Origin: Bacteroides sp. CAG:709 | Lineage (GTDB): Bacteria > Bacteroidota > Bacteroidia > Bacteroidales > UBA932 | Reading direction: 5' to 3' | Length of the DNA: 15,740 bases | NCBI GenBank assembly: GCA_000434935.1 | Contig: FR882207.1 | Span: 29,276 to 45,015 of the forward strand | Part shown: positions 8,688-14,763 of the stretch, piece by piece | Layout of the letters: the number at the start of each line of letters is the position of its first letter | How positions within the stretch are numbered: position 1 is the stretch's first letter | Notes under the pieces: model-generated | The model's database searches: none | What the model saw: only the letters and a program-made list of their open reading frames with translations | Told to the model about the DNA's origin: nothing | Translations under genes and position numbers: made by a program

Positions 8688-10007
8688 ATGTCCGAAAACA
8701 ATATCCCTCGCAGGGCGAAAGTCCTGGTGGTAGGCGGAGGCGGAAGGGAGCATGCCATCGTGGATGCCCTTTCCCGTTCCTCACGCGTGGAAAAAATATA
8801 TTGTGCTCCAGGTAACGCAGGCATTGCCCGTCAGGCGAAATGCGTTCCCCTGGAGGATACCCAGATTGACGAGCTCGCTGATTTCGCCGGTCAGGAAGGC
8901 ATTGACCTTACTGTGGTCGGTCCTGAGATTTCTCTCGCGGCCGGCATCGTGGATGAGTTCGAGTCCCGCGGCTTGAAAATTTTCGGTCCGTCGAAGGCTG
9001 CGGCCCGCATCGAGTCCAGCAAGGATTTCGCCAAGTCGCTGATGGCCAAATACAATGTTCCTACGGCGGCGTACCGCACGTTCTCCGATTACGGCGAGGC
9101 GCTGGCGTATGTCAATGCCGGTAAACTTCCGGTTGTGCTGAAGTATGACGGCCTGGCTGCCGGCAAGGGTGTTGTCGTGGCGGAGACATTGGAACAGGCC
9201 GACGAGGCATTGAAGGATATGCTGCTGGATGACAAGTTCGGTCATGGCAGGGTAGTGGTGGAGGAGTTCCTCACCGGTCCCGAGTTCTCGCTGCTGTGTT
9301 TCGTGAATGGTTCCGAGGTGGAGCCGATGGTGCTGGCGCAGGATCATAAACGTGCCTTTGACGGCGATGAGGGGCCGAATACAGGTGGTATGGGAGCATA
9401 TACTCCGCTTCCGTTCATTACCGAGAAGGATGAGGTTTATGCGCTGGAGCATGTCATGAAGCCTATCGCGTCAGGCATGGTTTCCGAGGGGATTCCGTTC
9501 AAGGGTGTCCTCTACGGCGGTCTGATGAAAACGCCTGACGGCATCAAGGTCATCGAGTTCAATTGCCGTTTCGGTGATCCTGAGACTGAGGTGGTTCTGC
9601 CGCGTCTTGAGTCTGATATTTTCGAGATTTTCTGGAATGTGGCGAATGATATCCCGATGCCCGTGACCAAGTGGTCTTCCGATGCCGTAATGGGTTTCGT
9701 CATGGCGTCCAAGGGCTACCCGGGTTCCTATAAGAAGGGCTACGAGATTACCGGCGTGGATGAGGTTCTCAATGACCCGTCCGTGCGTGTCTATCACATG
9801 GGTACGTCGCTCAAGAAGCTTGGAGAGGGCCACGAGGCTTTCGACAAGGCAGGCCATTCGCTTGTCACCAACGGCGGCCGCGTCCTCATGGTTCTGGCTT
9901 CTGCACCGGATTTGAAGTCGGCTCACGACAAGGCTCTTTCCGCTGTCGAGCGCATCGGCTGCGATAATTTGTTCCACAGAACGGATATCGGCCACTGGGC
10001 GCTGTGA
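8688..10007 (+). CDS. purD: Phosphoribosylamine-glycine ligase (GAR synthetase)
   Basis: PurD joins glycine to phosphoribosylamine with ATP (step 2), consuming the unstable product of PurF. It is an ATP-grasp enzyme of 439 residues, a normal length for the monofunctional bacterial form. The N-terminal domain has VVGGGGREHA (14-23) and PGNAG (41-45). The ATP-grasp region has DGLAAGKGV (154-162), QDHKRAFDGDEGPNTGG (218-234) and the metal-binding EFNCRFGDPETE (290-301). It is the last gene of the operon here: the next gene is convergent, and about 800 gene-free bases follow the TGA. The first strong hairpin downstream is at 10203-10241, inside a repeat element. Confidence 0.97.
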   Translation: MSENNIPRRAKVLVVGGGGREHAIVDALSRSSRVEKIYCAPGNAGIARQAKCVPLEDTQIDELADFAGQEGIDLTVVGPEISLAAGIVDEFESRGLKIFGPSKAAARIESSKDFAKSLMAKYNVPTAAYRTFSDYGEALAYVNAGKLPVVLKYDGLAAGKGVVVAETLEQADEALKDMLLDDKFGHGRVVVEEFLTGPEFSLLCFVNGSEVEPMVLAQDHKRAFDGDEGPNTGGMGAYTPLPFITEKDEVYALEHVMKPIASGMVSEGIPFKGVLYGGLMKTPDGIKVIEFNCRFGDPETEVVLPRLESDIFEIFWNVANDIPMPVTKWSSDAVMGFVMASKGYPGSYKKGYEITGVDEVLNDPSVRVYHMGTSLKKLGEGHEAFDKAGHSLVTNGGRVLMVLASAPDLKSAHDKALSAVERIGCDNLFHRTDIGHWAL

Positions 10008-10142
10008 TGTGGCACTGGGTTATCTCTAATTCAGGGGTGAATTTCTGAAAGTGGAGTCGCAGCCGTCTTGGCGAATTTTTGCTCGCAAGGGCTACCAGGC
10101 GGGACGGGATTTCAGGGTTCCCCGAAAGGCTGTGCTGCCAGT
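10008..10142. other. Gene-free flank downstream of purD
   Basis: I see no gene, RNA or clear terminator in this 135-base stretch. A short GGCGGGACGGGAT at about 10107-10119 weakly resembles the head of the inverted-repeat element that starts at 10143, and may be a decayed partial copy. Confidence 0.4.
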
Positions 10143-10300
10143 CGGGACGCGGTCACGGGCGGATTTGTAACCCATTGATAATCAGATATCATTTTAACAG
10201 TAGCGTGGAAACGCGGTCTATTTTTGGCTACGTTTCCACGCTCTGTTTTGTAACTAATTGAATGTCAATGTCTCCCGAAACGGATCGTGGCCGCGTCCCG
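10143..10300. repeat. 158-bp inverted-repeat (MITE/REP-like) intergenic element
   Basis: The outer termini are inverted copies: CGGGACGCGGTCACG (10143-10157) and CGTGGCCGCGTCCCG (10286-10300), 14 of 15 matching. The centre is a perfect 11-bp inverted repeat, GCGTGGAAACG (10203-10213) and CGTTTCCACGC (10231-10241). The two arms are therefore head-to-head versions of one sequence. The right arm, read on the minus strand, matches 15656-15740 with about 14 differences in 85 gapless positions. The flanks carry GCCAG (10137-10141) and GCCAG (10300-10304), a possible but weak target duplication. No transposase is present. It lies between convergent genes. Confidence 0.85.
10203..10241. terminator. 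Central hairpin of the repeat element, probable bidirectional terminator
   Basis: Arms of 16 bases (10203-10218 and 10226-10241) enclose a 7-base loop TATTTTT. There are 11 uninterrupted pairs, one C/A mismatch, then G/U, G-C, U/G and C-G pairs. On the plus strand it is followed by TCTGTTTTGT, so it could end the purine operon transcript. Its place between convergent purD and the S41 protease gene fits two-way termination. This role is inferred from structure and position only. Confidence 0.5.
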
Positions 10301-10477
10301 CCAGCTGCGTGGGGCTACTTCGCCAGATCGTTTCTTCCCGCCGACGTGGTGAGTAGGATTTGGGTGACGTGGCCAATGAGAATCGTCCAACGTGGTGGAC
10401 GAAAACTCTGATATTGGGGGAATGGAAACCGACAGAAGTCTGGATGACCACCCCTTGGGGCTCTGCGCGATTCCCGC
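10301..10477. other. Gene-free spacer with short ACGTGG repeats
   Basis: No credible gene. The motif ACGTGG occurs three times between about 10343 and 10395, and CGTCC (10384-10388) pairs with GGACG (10397-10401) around an 8-base loop. Small reading frames cross this stretch on both strands but run into the repeats on either side, so I treat them as chance. Confidence 0.4.
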
Positions 10478-10615
10478 TTTTGTTCCGTCTAAAACGTTTT
10501 CTCGGAACAAAACACATCATAGAGCTCACTTGGTTCCACTTAAAACGTTTTCTCGGAACAAAACGCCTTATAAAGTGCTTCTGGTACCGCTTAAAACGTT
10601 TTCACAGAACCAAAT
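10478..10615. repeat. Tandem 51-bp repeats, each centred on AAAACGTTTT
   Basis: Two full units and one partial unit start at 10482, 10533 and 10584, an exact 51-base period. The first 32 bases of units 1 and 2 agree at 29 positions, and units 2 and 3 at 26. Each has the order GTTCC, 4 bases, AAAACGTTTT, 3 bases, GGAAC, a nested palindrome. Unit 1 extends to TTTTGTTCC / GGAACAAAA (10478-10486 and 10504-10512). The 19 bases between palindromes are also partly alike (about 10 of 19). The third unit is more diverged. The function is unknown; a protein-binding array or transcription-end structure is possible. Confidence 0.85.
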
Positions 10616-10741
10616 AGCTGGTCTAGGTGGCACGTGACTGATGAGAAAAGAGATATAGGCCGAAAAGATCCCCTTAGATGGTTTTGAATCTTGCCAAGCC
10701 CTGCTGTTCGTAACTATTGCGTTGAAAACTTTAACAGAGAA
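10616..10741. other. Gene-free spacer
   Basis: I find no gene, repeat or convincing regulatory site between the tandem palindromes and the terminator of the S41 protease gene. Confidence 0.4.
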
Positions 10742-10775
10742 CGCCACGACCCTGATCTTTTTCAGAGCCGTGGCG
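10742..10775 (-). terminator. Putative terminator downstream of the S41 protease gene
   Basis: CGCCACG (10742-10748) and CGTGGCG (10769-10775) form a perfect 7-bp stem, with inner CTGA/TCAG pairs and a short T-rich loop. It lies about 30 bases past the protease stop on the minus strand. Read in that direction it is followed by TTCTCTGTTAAAG, a moderately T-rich tail. It could also stop plus-strand transcripts. Confidence 0.55.
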
Positions 10776-10805
10776 CATACTACCTACATATTGGCCTGCC
10801 GCACA

Positions 10806-12452
10806 CTATTTCACGACGGAAATCAGCGGCTTTGTAAGCGCCTCGCGTAGCTGGGTATCATAGCGGAGACGCACCTGGATGCCCGCCTCCTGGAAATAGT
10901 AGCGCACAGCGATTTCCTCTTCGATAAACGGAACTATTTCAGACTTTTTCAGAAGGAGGAACTGCTCCTTTTCCATGTTCAGGCCCTTCTCCAGGGCATC
11001 CAGCTGTGATGCCATGGACTCAGCCATGCCATCCTTCACCAGCTCCTTCTTCATCTGGTCGAACCAAGTCTTCGCGCTTGAACGGTAATCGAAATCCTGC
11101 CCCTTCGCGTATTCCACGAAATCAGCATAATCCGCATCCGTCAGATGAAAATCCTCCAGCGCCGGAATGCTCTCATGCTTGCGCGCATACTCGAGAGAAT
11201 ATCTGTCAATGATTCCGTTCAATACCAATGAATATACTAGTCTGCTGTATTCTTTTACGTACAATGTGTCATCAGGTGTGATGCCGCCGCCGTCACGGAC
11301 TGGACGACCGTGCGCCGTGTAGAACTTATGTGTCAGAGAATCAGGGATATGTCCCACGCTTCCATCCTCGTTTCGATGGCTGTAGTCGATGGCCTGGATA
11401 CATCTGCCGCTTGGAGTGTAATACTTGGCAGTGGTGACTTTCAGCTGTCCGTTGTAAGGAAGCGGACGGACACTCTGAACCAGACCCTTGCCATACGTCC
11501 TGCGACCCATGATGGTCGCCCTGTCCAGATCCTGGAATGCGCCGGAAACGATCTCGGAAGACGATGCCGTGCCGGAATCAACCAGCACAATGATAGGAAT
11601 TTCCGTGTCTACAGGCTCTGTAGTGGTGCGGAATTCCTGACGTGGAACATTGGCATTGCCCTTGGATGAAACCACGAGCGAACCCTTTGGCACGAAGAGC
11701 GAAACGATGTTCACGGCCTCGTTCATGAGTCCGCCGCCGTTGCCGCGCAAATCGAGCACCAGCTGCTTCATTCCCTGCTTCTTGAGCTTGAAATAAGCAT
11801 TGCGTACATCGCCTGAAACATTCTCGGTAAATCCGGTCTGAAGAATATATCCCGTCGTGTCATTGATCATGCCTGCGTACTCCACATCCGGCAGGTGGAT
11901 GCGCTCGCGGACCACCGTAACTTTCACTGTGTCACCGGCATTCCATCCTTCGCCGCCACGGAGCTTCTTTACGCTGAAGATTACCGATGTGCCAGGCTTG
12001 CCCTTCATTTTGGAGGTCGCTCCGCCTGCGTCCAGACCGGTCACGCTCACCCCGTCGATCGCCACGATTTCATCACCGCACTTCAGCCCTGCCTTGTATG
12101 CCGGAGAATTCATATATGGCTCATTGATAACGACATTGCTCTCTTTCGTAGGCTTGTAGATGATGGCGCCGATTCCGCCGTAGGTCTTGCCCAGCATGAA
12201 CTCGAAATCCTCATTGTCCTCCTCGGGAACATACATCGTGTAAGGGTCCAGGTCCGAAAGCATTGCCTCGATACCGGCCTTTTCAATGCGATCGAGCGGG
12301 AGCGAGTCCACGTACGAACGGTTCAATTCCTTGAGTATGGAGTTCTGGATTTCGACCCATTGTCCCAGTTTGAAATTCTTCGACTGCCCGAAGACCGGCG
12401 CCGCAGCCATGGTCAATGCCGCTGCCGCAACCACTAATTTATTGTATTTCAT
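10806..12452 (-). CDS. ctpA: S41 family C-terminal processing (CtpA/Prc-type) protease with PDZ domain, exported
   Basis: This is a serine endopeptidase that typically trims or degrades envelope proteins from their C-termini. The 548 residues begin with a signal peptide: a short Lys-containing start, then an Ala/Val-rich core to about residue 22. YGGIGAII (91-98) leads into a PDZ domain (about 90-185). The protease core carries LDLRGNGGG (233-241). The catalytic Ser297 lies in GTASSSEIV and Lys322 in YGKGLVQS, 25 residues apart as in E. coli Prc and algal CtpA. A charged alpha-helical C-terminal region (about 400-548) of unknown role follows. It is a separate unit, because a strong terminator after mdh precedes it. 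The gene symbol is a family-level call, and the natural substrate is unknown. Confidence 0.93.
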   Translation of the reverse strand: MKYNKLVVAAAALTMAAAPVFGQSKNFKLGQWVEIQNSILKELNRSYVDSLPLDRIEKAGIEAMLSDLDPYTMYVPEEDNEDFEFMLGKTYGGIGAIIYKPTKESNVVINEPYMNSPAYKAGLKCGDEIVAIDGVSVTGLDAGGATSKMKGKPGTSVIFSVKKLRGGEGWNAGDTVKVTVVRERIHLPDVEYAGMINDTTGYILQTGFTENVSGDVRNAYFKLKKQGMKQLVLDLRGNGGGLMNEAVNIVSLFVPKGSLVVSSKGNANVPRQEFRTTTEPVDTEIPIIVLVDSGTASSSEIVSGAFQDLDRATIMGRRTYGKGLVQSVRPLPYNGQLKVTTAKYYTPSGRCIQAIDYSHRNEDGSVGHIPDSLTHKFYTAHGRPVRDGGGITPDDTLYVKEYSRLVYSLVLNGIIDRYSLEYARKHESIPALEDFHLTDADYADFVEYAKGQDFDYRSSAKTWFDQMKKELVKDGMAESMASQLDALEKGLNMEKEQFLLLKKSEIVPFIEEEIAVRYYFQEAGIQVRLRYDTQLREALTKPLISVVK

Positions 12453-12573
12453 ATTTTTATTGTTTCAATGTCTTTTCGCCCCGCGGGGCAGCATTGTCCC
12501 GAAGGCATTGTCCTTATCGTGCAAGTCCTATGCCACCGGAGCATTGTACAAAAATACGAAAAATAATGAAAAA
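12453..12573 (-). promoter_or_regulatory. Leader and probable promoter of the S41 protease gene
   Basis: On the minus strand a TATTTTTG (12556-12549) matches the Bacteroidota -7 element TAnnTTTG, though I see no good -33 TTTG at the right distance. It would give a leader of about 90 nt. That leader holds GCCCCGCGGGGC (12478-12489), a perfect 12-bp palindrome. Three copies of GCATTGTCC or GCATTGTAC (plus-strand reading) start at 12491, 12505 and 12541. ATTGAAA lies 10 bases before the ATG. Confidence 0.4.
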
Positions 12574-12599
12574 CGCCCCTCGGAAATTTCCGGGAGGCG
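12574..12599 (-). terminator. Intrinsic terminator of mdh
   Basis: A 26-base inverted repeat with arms CGCCCCTCGGAAA and TTTCCGGGAGGCG (one mismatch, one wobble) starts about 25 bases after the mdh stop. Read on the minus strand it is followed by TTTTTCATTATTTTT, a classic U-tract. It separates the mdh transcript from the protease gene downstream. Confidence 0.85.
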
Positions 12600-12624
12600 C
12601 GATATTGTCTATATCTGTAAAATA

Positions 12625-13611
12625 TTACAGGTTAGCGTTTTCTTTTTTCCAGTCAGCGACTGCAGGAACGATGCCGAGTTCTACGATCTCGTCACGCATT
12701 TTGCAGAGGTGAGCGTAGGAAGCGTCGAGAGAAGCGAGCTCTTCAGCTGTTCCCTGAGGCATGACATAGTGGCAACCGGTAGCATCGATTGTGGTAGGCA
12801 TTGCCATCATCACGTTCTTATACTTCTCGTTGTTTACGTATGTACCTGCAGGCAGTGTGAACGGAGCGCCGCCCATAGCAGCCTCAATCATCTTCACTGC
12901 GTTGTATGCAGGGCTCTGGAATGAAGAACGGCCACGGAGCTTTATGATAGCTGAACCGCCCTGGATGGTGTTCTGTTTGATTTCAGCCATCTTCTCAGCA
13001 GAAAGACCCATCTCTGAGAGAGGTTTGCCGTCAATCTTAACCTGAGATGCGAATACTGCCATCTGCTCGCCGTGTCCACCGTATGTGTGGGCTCCGGTAA
13101 CAGAGCTCTGAGGAACACCGAATTCCTTGGCAAGGTTGCTCTGAAGACGGGTAGAGTCGAGAGCTGCAAGTGATGTGAGCTGCTCCGGCTTCAGACCTGA
13201 GTGGATAAGAGCGGTGAGAGCGGTAACGTCAGCAGGGTTGAAGATAACTACAACATGCTTTACGTCAGGGCAATACTTCTTGATATAGTCACCGAACTGA
13301 GCGGCGATCTGGCAGTTGCCTTTGAGAAGATCCTCACGGGTCATGCCCTCTTTACGAGGAGCACCGCCTGAAGAAATGATGAATTTAGCGTCCTTGAAAG
13401 CTACTTCAGGATCTACGGTCCAAGTGATGTTCGCACCCTCGAAACCGCAGTGATACATTTCCTCTGCTACACCATGAACACCTGGCTCGAAGATATCGTA
13501 AAGGCAAATGTTTGGAGTAAGCCCAAGCATAAGGGCAGTCTGAGCCATGTTGGAACCGATCATTCCGCCGGCACCTACGATGGTCAACTTCTCATTAGTC
13601 AAATACTTCAT
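12625..13611 (-). CDS. mdh: Malate dehydrogenase (NAD-dependent, Bacteroidales type)
   Basis: Mdh interconverts malate and oxaloacetate with NAD in the cytosol. In Bacteroidales it feeds the reductive branch that leads from oxaloacetate to fumarate and succinate. The 328 residues start with the nucleotide-binding loop GAGGMIGS (13-20), and Asp39 sits at the end of the second strand. The substrate loop has Arg86 and Arg92, followed by Asn125 (FNPAD), Asp152/Arg155 (LDSTR) and catalytic His180 (YGGHGEQ). I recognise the overall sequence as the longer malate dehydrogenase of Bacteroides and relatives. It is flanked by a terminator downstream and an unusually long, repeat-bearing region upstream. 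The start ATG is preceded by an A/T-rich leader. Confidence 0.95.
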   Translation of the reverse strand: MKYLTNEKLTIVGAGGMIGSNMAQTALMLGLTPNICLYDIFEPGVHGVAEEMYHCGFEGANITWTVDPEVAFKDAKFIISSGGAPRKEGMTREDLLKGNCQIAAQFGDYIKKYCPDVKHVVVIFNPADVTALTALIHSGLKPEQLTSLAALDSTRLQSNLAKEFGVPQSSVTGAHTYGGHGEQMAVFASQVKIDGKPLSEMGLSAEKMAEIKQNTIQGGSAIIKLRGRSSFQSPAYNAVKMIEAAMGGAPFTLPAGTYVNNEKYKNVMMAMPTTIDATGCHYVMPQGTAEELASLDASYAHLCKMRDEIVELGIVPAVADWKKENANL

Positions 13612-13640
13612 AATAAAATGTATTATTTATTTATACGTTT

Positions 13641-13653
13641 CTTTCAATTCCAC
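13641..13653 (-). repeat. Inner copy of the duplicated mdh leader segment
   Basis: CTTTCAATTCCAC (plus-strand reading) occurs here, about 30 bases before the mdh start, and again at 13838-13850. Both copies have TATACG a few bases to the left (13632 and 13825). In the mdh direction it reads GTGGAATTGAAAG, resembling the ATTGAAA stretch of the purM leader. Confidence 0.7.
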
Positions 13654-13837
13654 AAGTCTCAAGTCTGCTGACTTGCTGAGTTTCGGTACGAATTCGAAAG
13701 TTTGTCACTCGCCCGGAGGGTGTAAGCCCCACGCACTTTTTTCGTATACGTTACCCTCTCCCTAAATCCCTCCCCTCGGGGTAGGGACTTATTTCGCCCG
13801 CCTGGGCTCAAACATCGGTGTTTCGTATACGAAACCT
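13654..13837. other. Non-coding repeat insert in the mdh upstream region
   Basis: No gene is seen. Between the two leader copies lies a G/C-rich block: repeat X (13701-13770), then CTCCCCTCGGGGTAGGG (about 13770-13786), TGGGCTCAAACA followed by CGGTG (about 13803-13820), and the perfect palindrome TTTCGTATACGAAA (13821-13834). The last part resembles the insert before purM. Reading frames through here are not credible. Confidence 0.55.
13701..13770. repeat. Intergenic repeat, copy X
   Basis: This 70-base segment aligns with 13968-14035 almost end to end with about two gap positions. Shared runs include TTTGTC, AGGCCC/AAGCCCC followed by ACGC, ACGTT, and CCTGAATCCC/CCTAAATCCC. It keeps a short inverted repeat, GGAGGGT with ACCCTCT. 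Confidence 0.75.
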
Positions 13838-13850
13838 CTTTCAATTCCAC
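13838..13850 (-). repeat. Outer copy of the duplicated mdh leader segment
   Basis: This is the second copy of CTTTCAATTCCAC (see 13641-13653), 197 bases further upstream of mdh. It lies immediately downstream of the best -7 box on the mdh strand, so it looks like the original start of the mdh transcript leader. Confidence 0.65.
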
Positions 13851-13851
13851 G

Positions 13852-13859
13852 CAAAGATA
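13852..13859 (-). promoter_or_regulatory. Candidate -7 element of the mdh promoter
   Basis: Read on the minus strand this is TATCTTTG, an exact match to the Bacteroidota TAnnTTTG element. No clear -33 TTTG lies 19-21 bases further upstream. If it is used, transcription would start near 13845 and the mdh leader would be about 230 nt, running through the inserted repeat. Confidence 0.4.
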
Positions 13860-13967
13860 ACAATTTCGGTTGATAATTGTTTGTCTGTGGAGTATTTTCA
13901 CTGCAAAAGTTCAGCCATAGCGGCAATTCTGTATGACGATTTGCTGATTTTTTGCGCAGATCTGTAT

Positions 13968-14035
13968 TTTGTCGCTTGTCCGAAGGCTGCAGGCCCGACG
14001 CGTTTGTTCTCCACGTTGCCTTCGGCCTGAATCCC
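13968..14035. repeat. Intergenic repeat, copy Y, with 8-bp inverted repeat
   Basis: This is homologous to copy X at 13701-13770. It contains CCGAAGGC (13980-13987) and its exact inverse GCCTTCGG (14018-14025), around a 30-base loop. It begins 6 bases past the deoxynucleoside kinase stop (minus strand), so it may serve as that gene's transcript end, but no U-tract makes this certain. Confidence 0.75.
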
Positions 14036-14041
14036 CGGTCT

Positions 14042-14653
14042 CTAGAAAAGTCCGTAAAGTTCCGAGTCAATCTTGTCCGTAATCGATGCGAAATCCTCGG
14101 GACGATTCTGAAAATCCAGCCCGTCCGCATCGATGACCAATACCTTCCCCGGGTATTCGGCAATCCATTTCTCGTACCTCTCGTTCAATCCCTCAAGATA
14201 TTCTATTTCAATGCTTTTTTCATATTCGCGTCCACGTTTCTGTATTTGTGAAACGAGATGAGGAACGGAAGATTTCAGATAAATCAGGAGATCCGGTGCC
14301 TTTACGAGCGACATCATCAGGCGGAACAATTCCATGTATGTTTCGTAGTCACGGTCCGAGAGGTTCCCCATCGCCTTGTTGTTCGCCACGAAGATATATA
14401 CGCCCTCGAAAATCGTGCGGTCCTGGATGATGACATCATCGGAATGGGAGATTTCCAGAACATCCTTGAAACGCTGCGTCAGAAAATAGACTTCCAGGTT
14501 GAAAGACCATCTCTTGATGTCCTTATAGTAATCTTCAAGATAAGGATTGTATGTAACCGCCTCATACTTAGGCGTCCAGCCATAATGTTCCGACAGCATA
14601 CGGGTCAATGTCGTCTTGCCGCAGCCGATATTTCCTGCTATTCCAATGTGCAT
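14042..14653 (-). CDS. Deoxynucleoside kinase (deoxyadenosine/deoxyguanosine kinase-like)
   Basis: This enzyme phosphorylates deoxynucleosides for salvage, using a P-loop NMP-kinase fold. The 203 residues begin at once with the Walker A loop GNIGCGKTT (7-15). E31 lies in EAVTYNPYLEDYY, the substrate-binding segment of the dNK family. DRT (78-80) replaces the usual DRS motif next to the catalytic region. RGREYE (140-145) is the lid, and YLEGLNERYEKW (152-163) is typical of the family. The precise nucleoside preference cannot be read from the sequence. It has its own promoter, divergent from the hydrolase gene, and is separated from mdh by about 430 non-coding bases. It fits the purine theme loosely, but it is not in the pur operon. 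Confidence 0.92.
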   Translation of the reverse strand: MHIGIAGNIGCGKTTLTRMLSEHYGWTPKYEAVTYNPYLEDYYKDIKRWSFNLEVYFLTQRFKDVLEISHSDDVIIQDRTIFEGVYIFVANNKAMGNLSDRDYETYMELFRLMMSLVKAPDLLIYLKSSVPHLVSQIQKRGREYEKSIEIEYLEGLNERYEKWIAEYPGKVLVIDADGLDFQNRPEDFASITDKIDSELYGLF

Positions 14654-14671
14654 ATCATGAAAGTTTCTCGT

Positions 14672-14702
14672 TTTGCAAAATTACGCTTATTTTTTAATTT
14701 TG
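14672..14702 (+). promoter_or_regulatory. Promoter of the metallo-beta-lactamase-fold hydrolase gene
   Basis: TTTG (14672-14675), exactly 19 bases, then TAATTTTG (14695-14702) is a full match to the Bacteroidota sigma-A promoter consensus. The expected start near 14709 leaves a 55-nt leader before the ATG at 14764. Confidence 0.75.
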
Positions 14703-14706
14703 CATA
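14676..14706 (-). promoter_or_regulatory. Promoter of the deoxynucleoside kinase gene
   Basis: On the minus strand TAATTTTG (14683-14676) matches the TAnnTTTG -7 element exactly. Nineteen bases upstream lies TATG (14706-14703), one base off the -33 TTTG. Transcription would start near 14669, giving a leader of only about 16 nt. It overlaps the opposite promoter almost completely. Confidence 0.6.
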
Positions 14707-14763
14707 GGGAGTGCCGCTTTTAAGTATTGCGCGCTTTCTTATTGTGATTTTTGGTAAGAAACT

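Noticed and set aside
10219..10226. TATTTTTG matching the -7 promoter element
   Set aside because: It starts in the loop of the repeat-element hairpin, with no -33 TTTG at the right distance and no gene downstream on that strand.
10478..10615. CRISPR-like array (about 32-base repeats separated by 19-base spacers)
   Set aside because: The spacers are too short and are themselves partly similar (about 10 of 19), there are only three units, the palindrome is internal, and no cas genes are present. It is a tandem repeat.
10360..10637. Plus-strand frames of 81-85 codons with 17-residue peptide repeats
   Set aside because: The repetition is a by-product of the 51-base DNA period. Differences between units do not favour third positions, and neither frame has a leader or promoter of the usual type.
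13659..14163. Minus-strand small reading frames between mdh and the kinase
   Set aside because: They run through the X and Y intergenic repeats and palindromes, have low-complexity basic products, and one overlaps the kinase gene. No coding support.
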